A stretch of DNA of 64,000 bases, taken from the NCBI GenBank assembly GCA_030733815.1, contig JAUZQE010000001.1:1-64000 (forward strand), read 5' to 3'. This DNA comes from Yanghanlia caeni (GTDB lineage Bacteria > Pseudomonadota > Gammaproteobacteria > Burkholderiales > Burkholderiaceae_B). Positions 24,539 through 33,450 of this stretch are shown piece after piece (positions within the stretch are counted from its first letter, which is position 1; every line of letters begins with the position of its first letter). Below the pieces are notes generated by a model. That model saw nothing but the letters and a program-made list of their open reading frames with translations, did no database searches and was not told the DNA's origin. The translations under genes were made by a program, and so were the position numbers.

Positions 24539-24621
24539 TCCAGTGCAAGGCCAACGTTTTTGGTCAGTTTAGTTGACCAAAATCAATAATTTGACACAGC
24601 ACGTTGCAACCAGGGGTCAGC

Positions 24622-25782
24622 ATGATGAAGGAAAAGGGGGTATTGGGGATATGTGCGCTATTGTTTTCCAGCGTTGCATCTGCCCAAATCGTAGACATGC
24701 CGGGGGGGCCAGCGGTCAACCAGCTTAATGTCACACGGGGCGTTACACAGATTGCCCGCGACATATGGGATCTGCACACGCTTCTGCTGGTGATCTGTGC
24801 GCTGATCTTCATCGGCGTATTCGGGGTGATGTTCTACTCCATCCTGATGCACCGCAAGTCCAAGGGCGCCGTGCCCGCCAAGTTCCACGAACACGTCGGC
24901 GTCGAAATCGCCTGGACTGTCATTCCCTTCCTCATCATCATTGCCATGGCCGTACCGGCCACGCGTGCCGTGGTGGCCATGAAAGACACGACCAACGCCG
25001 ACCTCACGGTGCTGGTCACCGGGTATCAGTGGAAGTGGGGCTACGAATACCTCGACGGCCCGGCCCAGGGGGTCAAGTTCCTGGCCAACCTTTCCACCCC
25101 GCGCGAACAGATCGAAGGCAATGCGCCGAAATCCAACACCTATCTCATTGAAACCGACCGCCACATGGTGGTGCCGATCAACAAGAAGGTGCGCGTCGTG
25201 CTCACGGCCAACGATGTCATCCACTCGTGGATGGTCCCGGACTTCGGCGTCAAGCAAGACGCCATGCCGGGGGTACTGCGCGACACGTGGTTCCGCGCTG
25301 AAAAGGCGGGCATCTATCGCGGTCAGTGCGCCGAGCTCTGTGGCAAAGACCACGCATTCATGCCGATCGTGGTCGAAGTCATGGAACAGGCCGACTACGA
25401 GCAGTGGGCCAACGAGCAGCGTCAGGCCATGCAGGCCGCTGCCGACGACCCCACCAAAACCTATGAACTGGCCGATCTGATCGAGCGTGGCCAGAAAGTC
25501 TATGCGGCAAACTGCATCGCCTGCCACCAGGCCAACGGCCAGGGCATGCCGCCGACATTCCCCGCGCTGGCCGGCAACGACACCACCGTGCTGGCGCCCA
25601 TGAAAGATCAGATCGAAATCATCCTGAATGGCCGCCAGGGCACGGCCATGGCGCCGTTCCGCGACCTGCTGAACGATGTCGAAATCGCAGCGGTCGCCAC
25701 GTACACGCGGCAGGCGTGGGGCCACAACGGCAAGGGCCCCGACCCGGTCGTCCAGCCCTCGGATGTCACGGCCCTGCGCTAG
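24622..25782 (+). CDS. coxB: Cytochrome c oxidase subunit II with fused cytochrome c domain (caa3 type)
   Basis: The 386-residue subunit has a signal peptide ending near SVASA-QIV. Two membrane helices (about 45-120) and the CuA cupredoxin domain follow, with the site CAELCGKDHAFM (Cys-x3-Cys-x3-His-x2-Met). A C-terminal cytochrome c domain carries CIACH heme ligation and a downstream MAPF methionine region. It accepts electrons from cytochrome c and passes them to subunit I. The fused heme c domain makes it caa3-type. I took the ATG at 24622 (MMKEKGVLG), preceded by AGGGG; a TTG at 24604 is less likely. It heads the operon, followed by coxA after 87 bases. Confidence 0.96.
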   Translation: MMKEKGVLGICALLFSSVASAQIVDMPGGPAVNQLNVTRGVTQIARDIWDLHTLLLVICALIFIGVFGVMFYSILMHRKSKGAVPAKFHEHVGVEIAWTVIPFLIIIAMAVPATRAVVAMKDTTNADLTVLVTGYQWKWGYEYLDGPAQGVKFLANLSTPREQIEGNAPKSNTYLIETDRHMVVPINKKVRVVLTANDVIHSWMVPDFGVKQDAMPGVLRDTWFRAEKAGIYRGQCAELCGKDHAFMPIVVEVMEQADYEQWANEQRQAMQAAADDPTKTYELADLIERGQKVYAANCIACHQANGQGMPPTFPALAGNDTTVLAPMKDQIEIILNGRQGTAMAPFRDLLNDVEIAAVATYTRQAWGHNGKGPDPVVQPSDVTALR

Positions 25783-25869
25783 CCACGGCGCGCAGGCCAC
25801 GAAGCCAGATCATCAGATTACGGCCCGCCAACCCTTTGAAGGACGCGGGCCGGCAGGAAGGAGCCAAGC

Positions 25870-27480
25870 ATGAGCAGCGTTACCGCCGGTCACGTTCCAC
25901 CGACCACTCACGATCACGATCACGACCACGCGCACCACGGCCCTGCCAAGGGGTGGCGTCGCTGGGTCTTTGCCACCAACCATAAAGACATCGGTACCCT
26001 GTACCTGGTGTTTTCCTTCGCCATGCTGCTGGAAGGCGGCATACTCGCCCTACTGCTGCGAACCGAGCTGTTCGCGCCGGGCCTGCAGTTCTTCCGGCCC
26101 GAACTGTTCAACCAGTTCACCACCATGCACGGCCTCATCATGATCTTCGGTTCGATCATGCCGGCCTTCGTGGGCTTTGCGAACTGGATGATCCCGCTGC
26201 AGATCGGCGCCTCCGACATGGCGTTCGCCCGCATGAACAACTTCAGCTTCTGGCTGCTGCCCATCGGCGCGATCCTGTTCACCGTGTCGTTCTTCGTGCC
26301 GGGCGGGGCCAACGCCGCAGGCTGGACCATGTACGCGCCGCTGTCGCTGCAGATGGGCCCGGGCATGGACTTCACCATCTTCGCGGTGCACATTCTGGGC
26401 GCGTCCTCGATCATGGGGGCCATCAACATCATCGTCACGGTGCTGAACATGCGCGCACCGGGCATGACCCTGTTCAAGATGCCCCTGTTCTGCTGGACCT
26501 GGCTGATCACCGCCTACCTGCTGCTGGCCATCATGCCGGTGCTGGCCGCGGCCGTCACCATGGTGCTCACCGACCGCCACTTCGGCACCGCCTTCTTCAA
26601 CGCGGCCGCCGGCGGCGACCCGGTGCTGTACCAGCACATCTTCTGGTTCTTCGGCCACCCCGAGGTCTACGTGATGATCCTGCCGGCCTTCGGCATCATC
26701 TCGTCGGTGGTGCCCGCCTTCTCGCGCAAGCCGCTGTTCGGCTATGCCTCCATGGTGTATGCCACGGCCGCCATCGCCATCCTGTCGTTCCTGGTCTGGG
26801 CGCACCACATGTTCGCCACGGGCATGGGCACCACCAGCCAGCTGTACTTCATGTACGCCACCATGCTCATCTCCATTCCCACGGGGGTGAAGGTGTTCAA
26901 CTGGGTGGCCACCATGTGGCGCGGCGCGCTCACCTTTGAAACGCCCATGCTGTTCGCGATCGGCTTCATCTTCGTGTTCACCATTGGCGGCTTCACGGGC
27001 CTCATGCTCGCCGTGGCCCCCATCGATATCCAGGTGCACGACACCTACTACGTCATCGCCCACTTCCACTATGTCATGGTGGCCGGTTCGCTGTTCGGCA
27101 TGTATTCCGGCGCATACTACTGGCTGCCAAAATGGACAGGCGTGATGTACGACGAGAAACTTGGCAAGTGGCACTTCTGGTCGAGCATGATCTCGTTCAA
27201 CATCACGTTCTTCCCCATGCACTTCCTGGGGCTGGCCGGAATGCCGCGCCGTTATGCCGATTACGCTGCGCAGTTCACCGACTTCAACATGATCGCCACC
27301 ATCGGGGCGTTCTGGTTCGGGCTCTCGCAGCTGATCTTCCTGTGGCTGGTCATCAAGGCATCGCGCAAGATCGGCGAGCCGGCGCCCGCCAAGCCGTGGG
27401 AAGGCGCCACCGGTCTGGAATGGTCCGTGCCGTCGCCTGCGCCGTTCCACACCTTTGTTGAACCGCCGGTCGTGAAATGA
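25870..27480 (+). CDS. coxA: Cytochrome c oxidase subunit I
   Basis: The 536-residue protein is the heme-copper oxidase catalytic subunit with twelve membrane helices. Heme a and a3-CuB ligands are seen in TMHGLIMIFG, IFWFFGHPEVYVMILPAFG (His-Tyr cross-link region) and VHDTYYVIAHFHYV. The SMVYATAAIAILSFLVWAHHMF segment contains the CuB histidines. The N-terminal HDHDHDHAHH stretch is a His-rich extension that might bind metal. It follows coxB and starts with AGGAAGGAG upstream. Copper insertion at CuB normally needs Cox11/CtaG, for which no gene is present in this operon. Confidence 0.98.
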   Translation: MSSVTAGHVPPTTHDHDHDHAHHGPAKGWRRWVFATNHKDIGTLYLVFSFAMLLEGGILALLLRTELFAPGLQFFRPELFNQFTTMHGLIMIFGSIMPAFVGFANWMIPLQIGASDMAFARMNNFSFWLLPIGAILFTVSFFVPGGANAAGWTMYAPLSLQMGPGMDFTIFAVHILGASSIMGAINIIVTVLNMRAPGMTLFKMPLFCWTWLITAYLLLAIMPVLAAAVTMVLTDRHFGTAFFNAAAGGDPVLYQHIFWFFGHPEVYVMILPAFGIISSVVPAFSRKPLFGYASMVYATAAIAILSFLVWAHHMFATGMGTTSQLYFMYATMLISIPTGVKVFNWVATMWRGALTFETPMLFAIGFIFVFTIGGFTGLMLAVAPIDIQVHDTYYVIAHFHYVMVAGSLFGMYSGAYYWLPKWTGVMYDEKLGKWHFWSSMISFNITFFPMHFLGLAGMPRRYADYAAQFTDFNMIATIGAFWFGLSQLIFLWLVIKASRKIGEPAPAKPWEGATGLEWSVPSPAPFHTFVEPPVVK

Positions 27481-27483
27481 GCC

Positions 27484-27594
27484 ATGACACCTGAACAACG
27501 ACGCAAGAATCGCAACACCGCTCTGGGCCTGCTTGTTTTTGTCATAGGCGTCATCGTCTGGACAATCTGGAGCATTGCGTCAGCGAGCCGATGA
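27484..27594 (+). CDS. Cytochrome oxidase small assembly protein (36 residues, single membrane helix)
   Basis: The ATG 4 bases after coxA opens a 36-codon frame MTPEQRRKNRNTALG... with a single hydrophobic helix (about 13-31) and a basic N-terminus. It matches the tiny proteins annotated between coxA and ctaG in Burkholderiales, thought to assist oxidase assembly. Its TGA directly abuts the next ATG. A gene this short is usually missed. Confidence 0.75.
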   Translation: MTPEQRRKNRNTALGLLVFVIGVIVWTIWSIASASR

Positions 27595-27816
27595 ATGACT
27601 CAACGCAGCACTGATGAACCGCGCAACTACTCGTTTCTGCAGACCGTCCGCGCGGTGGCGTGGGGCATGCTCGGAATCCGCAAGGGCAGGGGGCACAAGG
27701 AAGACTTCAGCCGTCTCAACCCCCTGCACCTGATCCTGGCAGGGCTCGCCGCCACGGCATTGTTCGTGTTTCTGCTGGTCGCGGCAGCCCGCTGGTTCAT
27801 CGGCTACCTCACCTGA
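27595..27816 (+). CDS. DUF2970-family small membrane protein
   Basis: The 73-residue protein has an N-terminal cytosolic part with FLQTVRAVAWGMLGIRKG and one C-terminal hydrophobic helix (LILAGLAATALFVFLLVAA). This is the DUF2970 pattern found in betaproteobacterial cytochrome oxidase operons. The start codon immediately follows the stop of the small assembly gene. Function is unknown. In relatives a ctaG gene commonly stands before this gene, but none is present here. Confidence 0.8.
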   Translation: MTQRSTDEPRNYSFLQTVRAVAWGMLGIRKGRGHKEDFSRLNPLHLILAGLAATALFVFLLVAAARWFIGYLT

Positions 27817-27850
27817 TATCGAATAGAAGAACATTTGTAGGAGACCCACC

Positions 27851-28726
27851 ATGAGCGCAACTCACGCGGATACCGGCGGCAAAGCGCCCTACTATTACGT
27901 TCCGGGCGACTCGCCCCACCCCATACGCACCAGCATCTCGCTGCTTTTCATGTTTTTTGGGGCGGCGCTGTGGATCAACAGCATGTTCCCCGGCCGCTGG
28001 ATGTTCCTGCTGGGTGTGGCGGGCCTGTTCGTGTCGCTGTACCTGTGGTTTTCCGAGGCAATCCGCGAATCGGAAGGCGGCCTGAACAGCAAACGGGTCG
28101 ACAGCGCCTACCGCTGGAGCATGGCCTGGTTCATTTTTTCCGAGGTGATGTTCTTCAGCGCCTTCTTTGGCGCGCTTTGGTATGCGCGTGAGATCACTAC
28201 GCCCATGCTGGCCGACATCGACCACCAGAACCTGCTCTGGCCGGGCTTCACGGCCCACTGGCCCAACTTCGGGCCGGGTGGCATCGTCGAACAGTTCAAG
28301 ACCGTGGGGCCCTTCTGGCTGCCCACCATCAACACGGCGCTGCTGCTTACATCGGGCCTTACGCTCACCATCTCGCACCATGCGCTGCGGGCCGATCAGC
28401 GTGGCAAGGCCATCTTCTGGCTGGCCGCCACGGTTATTCTGGGCTTCACCTTCGTGTGGTGCCAGGGCTATGAGTACTGGCACGCGTACGTCGACCTGAA
28501 CCTGCGCTTCGACTCAGGCATCTACGGTTCGCTGTTCTACATCCTTACGGGCTTTCACGGATTCCACGTAATCGTGGGGGCCTCGATACTCACGGTGATC
28601 CTGTATCGAATGATCCGGGGTCACTTCACCGCCGATCACCACTTCGGCTTCGAAGGTGCCGCCTGGTACTGGCACTTCGTCGACGTGGTGTGGCTGGGCC
28701 TGTACATCTATGTGTACTGGACCTGA
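27851..28726 (+). CDS. coxC: Cytochrome c oxidase subunit III
   Basis: The 291-residue membrane protein has seven helices. It opens MSATHADTGGKAPYYYVPGDSPHPI, with the conserved SGLTLTISHHALR, GFTFVWCQGYEYWHA and TGFHGFHVIVG motifs and a C-terminal WYWHFVDVVWLGLYIYVY. AGGAGA precedes the ATG. It stabilises the core of the oxidase and shields the active site. It completes the structural subunits coxB-coxA-coxC. Confidence 0.97.
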   Translation: MSATHADTGGKAPYYYVPGDSPHPIRTSISLLFMFFGAALWINSMFPGRWMFLLGVAGLFVSLYLWFSEAIRESEGGLNSKRVDSAYRWSMAWFIFSEVMFFSAFFGALWYAREITTPMLADIDHQNLLWPGFTAHWPNFGPGGIVEQFKTVGPFWLPTINTALLLTSGLTLTISHHALRADQRGKAIFWLAATVILGFTFVWCQGYEYWHAYVDLNLRFDSGIYGSLFYILTGFHGFHVIVGASILTVILYRMIRGHFTADHHFGFEGAAWYWHFVDVVWLGLYIYVYWT

Positions 28727-28733
28727 CAACGGT

Positions 28734-28940
28734 TCAGAACACGGGAATGCCGGTCGCCTGTATCCAACCCAGGCGGCCGGCCAGCAGCACGAACAGGAAC
28801 AGCGCGATCGACAGCCCGATCCGGATCGTCAGGGCATTCACCATACGGTTGCTCTGGCTTCGATCCTTCATCAGATAAACCCCCGCGGATACGAGGCTTG
28901 CCACGATCCCGAGAAATGCAAGCAGTACCAAGATGCGCAT
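28734..28940 (-). CDS. DUF2909 (twin transmembrane) small membrane protein
   Basis: The 68-residue protein has two hydrophobic helices, RILVLLAFLGIVASLVSAG and IRIGLSIALFLFVLLAGRLGW, separated by a basic loop. It is the DUF2909 twin-TM protein found convergent to coxC in betaproteobacteria. I started at 28940 (MRILVLL); the upstream frame is within the SURF1 leader region. It is transcribed against the oxidase operon with only 7 bases between stops. Function is unknown. Confidence 0.7.
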   Translation of the reverse strand: MRILVLLAFLGIVASLVSAGVYLMKDRSQSNRMVNALTIRIGLSIALFLFVLLAGRLGWIQATGIPVF

Positions 28941-29082
28941 GCTGGTCTCCAGTGGAGCAGGAAGTTTTGCAAAGATGTCTCGATCCTCAGGGGCCGACGA
29001 CACCGGCGTGCAAGCCTCAAAGAACCTTCAATCTTCAATTATCCCCCGAGCCGCCACGCTTTCCAACCATGCGACGCAGGGC

Positions 29083-30066
29083 ATGCGCAGGGGTGAAACA
29101 CCTATTGCCGGCACGCGCGCAGGCACCTTGGCCCGCTTCGTGGCCATTGTGCTGCTGGGCATCGTGGCGGGCGGCTGCTTCGCCCTGGGCATGTGGCAGC
29201 TGGGCCGCGCCGAAGAACGCGACGCCCTGAACCAGCTCATCGAACAGGGGCGCCGCCAGCCGCCTCTCACCCTTTCCACCGCCAGCGCGGCCGACGAACT
29301 CATACCCTGGCGCAGCGCCCAGGCTCAGGGCCACTGGCTGCCGCACTACACGGTGCTGCTGGAAAACCGCAACCTCGACGGCCGCCCGGGCTACTGGGTG
29401 GCCACGCCTCTGGTGCTGGCCCAGGCCGCCCTGCCCGCCACCCGCAACGACGCCATTACCGCCGGCTCTTCCGAACTCGACGCGCTTGCGGGCTACAGCA
29501 CGGGCGGCGAGTTTCTCAGCCGCGGCCCGGGTGCGGGCAGCACCGCCGTACTGGTGCTGCGCGGCTGGCTGCCCCGCGACATGCAGGCGGGCGGCGCACC
29601 GCCGCAGGTGCCGGCCGAGCCCACGGCGGTAAGCGTGCGGGGCGAACTGCATGCCCACGTGCCGCGCATCTTCGAATTGTGGGAATGGGCCGGCGGCAAG
29701 GCGTCGCAGCTGCCCGCAAGCCTGCCGGCGCCGAATGGCACCCCACCGGTGGTGCAGAACCTTGAACTGGCCGAGTTCGCGCGGGCCAGCGGCCTGCAGC
29801 TGCTGCCCGTCGTACTGGCCCAAACGCACGAGTCCATCGCCCTGGGTGGCGACCCGGCCGGCGCAACACCGGCCGACACCACCGCAGGGGGCAACGCAAG
29901 CGCCCTGCTACGCGAATGGCCGGGGCCGTCGCTCGATTCCGACCAGAACCGTGGCTATGCGTTGCAGTGGTTCAGTTTCAGCGCAATTGCCGCTGCGGTG
30001 GCCCTGTTCATGATCTGGGGGCTGCTGCGCCGTGCGGCCCGTAACACTGCCTGGAAGGACTCATGA
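29083..30066 (+). CDS. SURF1-family cytochrome oxidase assembly protein
   Basis: The 327-residue protein has an N-terminal helix (about 22-40) followed by the SURF1 text LGMWQLGRAEERDAL. A periplasmic beta domain contains RGWLPRDM and LLPVVLAQT, and a C-terminal helix follows near 300. SURF1 helps deliver heme a to subunit I. The start is uncertain; 29083 (MRRGETPIAG) fits family length better than the longer frame at 28933, which would overlap the DUF2909 promoter. Its stop overlaps the next ATG (ATGA), so translation is coupled. Confidence 0.85.
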   Translation: MRRGETPIAGTRAGTLARFVAIVLLGIVAGGCFALGMWQLGRAEERDALNQLIEQGRRQPPLTLSTASAADELIPWRSAQAQGHWLPHYTVLLENRNLDGRPGYWVATPLVLAQAALPATRNDAITAGSSELDALAGYSTGGEFLSRGPGAGSTAVLVLRGWLPRDMQAGGAPPQVPAEPTAVSVRGELHAHVPRIFELWEWAGGKASQLPASLPAPNGTPPVVQNLELAEFARASGLQLLPVVLAQTHESIALGGDPAGATPADTTAGGNASALLREWPGPSLDSDQNRGYALQWFSFSAIAAAVALFMIWGLLRRAARNTAWKDS

Positions 30067-30752
30067 TCGTCAACGAGGTTCACCGTCGCTCACCCGCTGC
30101 ACCCCCCGGCACCCCGCAAGGCGGGCCCGGCACGGGCGCGGCACGCAAGCCGCGCAGCATGTGGCCGCTGTACGCCATCGTGCTGATGTCGCTTGCGCCC
30201 GTGGTCGCCGCCGTGCTCGCTTACTTTGCGCCACAAATGGGCCTGCGCCCGGAAGGTCACACCAATTACGGGCGCCTGCTTGATCCGCAACGCCCCATGC
30301 CCTCTGCCCAGGAACTGCCGCTTGCCACGCTGAACGGCGAACCCTTCGACCTCACCAGCCTGCGCGGCAAGTGGGTGCTGGTCAGCGCCGACACCGCCGC
30401 ATGCCCCGAATCGTGCGTGCGCAAGCTGTTCACCCTGCGCAATTCGCACGCCAGTCAGGGCAAGAACGTCGATCGCCTCACGCGGGTGTGGTTTGTCACC
30501 GACGCGGCGCCGGTGCCGCAGCAAGTGCTCGACGCCTACGTGGGCACGCACATGCTGCGCGCCGATCCGAACGCGCTCGCCGCCTTCCTGGCTGCAGAAC
30601 GCAGCGGCGAAGAAGCGCTCGAAGCGCTGGGGGCCCACATGTGGATCATCGACCCGCTGGGCAACCTGATGATGGAATTCCCGCCCGACGCCGACCCCAT
30701 CGAGGTCCGCGACGACATCGTCAAGCTGCTCAAGAACTCACGCATCGGCTGA
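30063..30752 (+). CDS. Thioredoxin-fold membrane-anchored oxidase assembly protein, SCO-like
   Basis: The 229-residue protein has an N-terminal transmembrane anchor (about 36-57, YAIVLMSLAPVVAAVLAYF) and a periplasmic thioredoxin-like domain. CPESC provides the Cys-x3-Cys pair of SCO/SenC copper chaperones, after LRGKWVLVSAD. The conserved distal His of copper-binding Sco is not obvious; a His occurs in ALGAHMWIIDP. It lies in the heme A/assembly block, ATGA-coupled to SURF1. It probably supports CuA or thiol maturation, but redox function alone is possible. Confidence 0.75.
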   Translation: MIVNEVHRRSPAAPPGTPQGGPGTGAARKPRSMWPLYAIVLMSLAPVVAAVLAYFAPQMGLRPEGHTNYGRLLDPQRPMPSAQELPLATLNGEPFDLTSLRGKWVLVSADTAACPESCVRKLFTLRNSHASQGKNVDRLTRVWFVTDAAPVPQQVLDAYVGTHMLRADPNALAAFLAAERSGEEALEALGAHMWIIDPLGNLMMEFPPDADPIEVRDDIVKLLKNSRIG

Positions 30753-30769
30753 TCAAGGAACTCATGCTC

Positions 30770-31906
30770 ATGCCCAAGATCGAAAAGCGCTACCGCAAAC
30801 TCGTCTTCCTGGTCTGGTTCCTTACGCTCGACCTGATCATGTTCGGTGCGTTCGTGCGCCTGACCGATTCGGGCCTGGGCTGCCCCGACTGGCCGGGCTG
30901 CTACGGGCAGCTGAGCCCCGTCGGTGCCGCCGATCAAATCCGTGAAGCCTACGCGGCCATGCCGTATGGGCCGGTGAGCTTCCCGAAAGCCTGGATCGAG
31001 ATGGTGCACCGCTACGTAGGTGCGATGCTGGGCATGCTGATCATTGCGATTTCGTACATGGCGTGGCGCCACCGCAAGGTACTGGGGCATTCGCCCGCGC
31101 TGGCCATTGCCACGCTGCTGGCGGTATGTCTGCAGGGCGCGTTCGGTGCCTGGACAGTCACCATGAAGCTGATGCCCATCATCGTCACCGCACACCTGCT
31201 GGGCGGCATGATCCTGCTCACCATGATGACCTGGCTCGCCGCACGCGAAAAGCGCCATGCGCCCGTCATGCGCCAGGAACTGCGCTGGCGGCCCTGGGCG
31301 GTGGGCGGGCTGGTCGTGCTGTTCGTGCAGGTGGCGCTGGGCGGCTGGGTCAGCACCAATTACGCCGCGCTCGCCTGCATGGATTTCCCCACCTGCCACG
31401 GCAGCTGGCTGCCGCCCATGGATCTGGCCAGCGGCTTCTCGCTCATACGCGGGCTGGGCGAGCTGCCCAGTGGTGAAGTCATCTCGCAGGATGCGCTCAC
31501 CGGCATTCACTGGGTGCACCGCAACTTCGCGGTGCTGGTGTTCATATGGCTGGGGGCGCTCGCATGGGCCATGCGGCGCTCACCCGCCTTCAGGGGGCCC
31601 GCCCGCCTGATTCTGGCGTTGCTCGTGGCACAGCTCTTTACCGGGCTCACCACGATCTTCTTCGAATGGCCCCTGCTGGTGGCCGTGCTGCACAACGGCG
31701 GCGCGGCGGGGCTGGTGCTGGCCTGCACTACGGTGTGTGCCCGCCTCTACGATGTTTCCAAGCAAGGAGTTCCTCATGACGACACTGAGCCTGCAACCGC
31801 AAAGCCTGCTGCGGCAATACCTGGTGCTCACGAAGCCGCGGGTCACGCAGCTGGCGGTGTTCTGCGCCGTGATCGGCATGTTCCTGGCCACTCCGGGGCT
31901 GCCTGA
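30770..31906 (+). CDS. ctaA: Heme A synthase (COX15/CtaA family), unusually long overlap with ctaB
   Basis: The 378-residue membrane enzyme converts heme O to heme A. It carries the COX15 motifs [51 protein letters not shown] and IHWVHRN (heme His ligands) across eight helices. AAGGA lies 9 bases before the ATG at 30770. The last 50 or so residues (after RLYDVSKQG) are Ala-rich, unlike the family and run 131 bases into ctaB. The +2 frame would instead stop at 31779, exactly forming the ATGA overlap typical of this operon. A frameshift at the 3' end is therefore likely. Confidence 0.88.
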   Translation: MPKIEKRYRKLVFLVWFLTLDLIMFGAFVRLTDSGLGCPDWPGCYGQLSPVGAADQIREAYAAMPYGPVSFPKAWIEMVHRYVGAMLGMLIIAISYMAWRHRKVLGHSPALAIATLLAVCLQGAFGAWTVTMKLMPIIVTAHLLGGMILLTMMTWLAAREKRHAPVMRQELRWRPWAVGGLVVLFVQVALGGWVSTNYAALACMDFPTCHGSWLPPMDLASGFSLIRGLGELPSGEVISQDALTGIHWVHRNFAVLVFIWLGALAWAMRRSPAFRGPARLILALLVAQLFTGLTTIFFEWPLLVAVLHNGGAAGLVLACTTVCARLYDVSKQGVPHDDTEPATAKPAAAIPGAHEAAGHAAGGVLRRDRHVPGHSGAA

Positions 31907-32666
31907 CCCGGGTACCGTCGTTGCCGCCACGCTGGGAATCTGGTTGCTGGCCGCCGCCGCATTTGCGGTGAACTGCCTGATCGAGCGCGAGATCGACGCG
32001 CGCATGCTGCGCACGTCACGCCGGGCCACGGCGCGCGGCAGCATTACGCCGCTGCAGGTGGTGGCGTTTTCCGGCGTGCTGGGCGCGGCGGGCATGCTGG
32101 TGCTGTATCACCTGGTGAATCCGCTCACCATGTGGCTGACGTTTGCCACCTTCGTGGGGTATGCCATCATCTACACCATGCTGCTCAAGCCGCTCACGCC
32201 CCAGAACATCGTGATCGGCGGCCTGTCGGGCGCCATGCCGCCCGCGCTGGGCTGGGCGGCCGTGGCCGACGCGGTGCCGGCGGGCGCCTGGCTGCTGGTG
32301 CTGATCATCTTCATCTGGACCCCGCCCCACTTCTGGGCGTTGGCCCTGTACCGCAACAACGATTACAAGCGCGCCGGCCTGCCCATGCTGCCCGTCACCC
32401 ACGGCCAGCAGTTCACGCGGCTGCACATTCTGCTGTACAGCGTGGCGCTGTTTGCCGCCAGCATCCTGCCGTTCATCATGCGTATGAGCGGGCCGCTGTA
32501 CCTGGCCGCAGCCACGGTGCTTAGCGGGCTGTTCGTATGGCGCTCATGGCAGCTGTATCGCCACTACACCGACGAGCGCTCGCGCGGCCTGTTCCGCTAT
32601 TCCATCGTTTACCTGGCGCTGCTGTTTGCCGCGCTGCTGGTCGATCACTGGATCAGGCTGATTTAG
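31776..32666 (+). CDS. ctaB: Protoheme IX farnesyltransferase (heme O synthase)
   Basis: The 296-residue UbiA-superfamily enzyme adds farnesyl to heme B. Its motifs are [34 protein letters not shown] (the DxxxDxxMxRT site) and [30 protein letters not shown], with [17 protein letters not shown] as the second aspartate-type region. Nine helices are predicted. The start at 31776 follows AAGGAG and overlaps the ctaA frame. It is the last gene of the oxidase operon here; in many relatives a sco gene follows, but only a deletion scar is found. Confidence 0.95.
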   Translation: MTTLSLQPQSLLRQYLVLTKPRVTQLAVFCAVIGMFLATPGLPDPGTVVAATLGIWLLAAAAFAVNCLIEREIDARMLRTSRRATARGSITPLQVVAFSGVLGAAGMLVLYHLVNPLTMWLTFATFVGYAIIYTMLLKPLTPQNIVIGGLSGAMPPALGWAAVADAVPAGAWLLVLIIFIWTPPHFWALALYRNNDYKRAGLPMLPVTHGQQFTRLHILLYSVALFAASILPFIMRMSGPLYLAAATVLSGLFVWRSWQLYRHYTDERSRGLFRYSIVYLALLFAALLVDHWIRLI

Positions 32667-33003
32667 GGCGGGGGGCCATGCGAAACCCCGCCTCGACGTA
32701 ATCGATGATGCGCTCGAGCGTTTCTTCAAAACAGCCTGTATTGCACGCCCCGTCTGACAGCGCGTTCAGGCGGCTGAGGCTGGTAATGGTGTAATGCAGC
32801 GCCCCCAGCGAGAAGTGCAGGCGCCAGTAGATCTCTTCGGGGCTGAGTTCCGGCAGGACTTTCTGAAAATACGGGATGAAGCGTTTGAGATGCGAGGTGT
32901 CGTTGTGAAGGGTGTCGTAGATGGGGGAATCCTGATCGAGGTGGCCGCGTTCAAGAAACTGAATGAACAGGCCGCGGCCACCTTCGTCGAATGACCAGCG
33001 CAC
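32653..33003 (-). pseudogene. TetR-family regulator, C-terminal remnant
   Basis: The last 116 residues ([20 protein letters not shown] to [10 protein letters not shown]) are all-helical and include WRLHFSLGALHYTITSLSRL and FEETLERIIDYVEAGF. These are typical of the ligand-binding domain of TetR regulators that control fatty-acid or thiolase genes. The N-terminal helix-turn-helix is absent. Upstream the frame runs antisense into a thiolase fragment, so the open frame to 33402 is artificial. Its stop overlaps the ctaB end by 14 bases. Confidence 0.75.
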
Positions 33004-33040
33004 GCCGGGGCAGCAGCAGCTGCGGCAGCAGCGCGCGCCC

Positions 33041-33250
33041 GACGGCAAATTGCCCATCAACCCTTCAGGCGGCCTGATCGGTCTGGGCCACCCGGTGGGT
33101 GCCACCGGCGTGCGCATGATGCTCGACGCCCATGCCCAGGTGACGGGCCAGGCCGGTGCCTGCCAGGTGGAAGGCGCCAGGCGTGCGGCCATTCTGAACA
33201 TCGGGGGCTCGACCACCACGATTGCATCGTTCGTGGTTTCGCAGGCCTGA
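33041..33250 (+). pseudogene. Acetyl-CoA acetyltransferase (thiolase), C-terminal remnant
   Basis: About 70 residues carry the thiolase C-terminal block: [19 protein letters not shown] (catalytic His/Cys region), [16 protein letters not shown] and a final SFVVSQA. A complete thiolase has about 390 residues, so more than 300 are missing. It points away from the TetR remnant on the opposite strand, consistent with an original divergent regulator-thiolase pair whose facing 5' ends were deleted. Confidence 0.8.
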
Positions 33251-33253
33251 ACC

Positions 33254-33283
33254 AAAAAAATGGGACACCATCGCGGTGCCCCA
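33254..33283 (-). terminator. Rho-independent terminator for leftward transcription (rpoH)
   Basis: On the minus strand TGGGGCACC-GCGAT-GGTGTCCCA is followed by seven T residues. Its single non-Watson-Crick pair is a G-U wobble on this strand but a mismatch on the other. It therefore acts leftward, about 230 bases past the rpoH stop. Confidence 0.7.
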
Positions 33284-33450
33284 TGAAATACCCGCTTCGT
33301 AGGGAGGGGAAGAGGAGAAGCGTGAAGCGGGCAAGACGAATTCACGACCAATCCAGCGCCGGGCGGAGGTGCTCTGAATTCACCAGAGCACCGGCATCCC
33401 ACGGGCGCCAGACAAGGTTAGTCTGAAAGTACGCTGAACGGTTCCGAAAG

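Noticed and set aside
30371-30769. Upstream extension of the ctaA frame
   Set aside because: It overlaps the SCO-like gene in another frame and has no homology; the start at 30770 has a good ribosome site.
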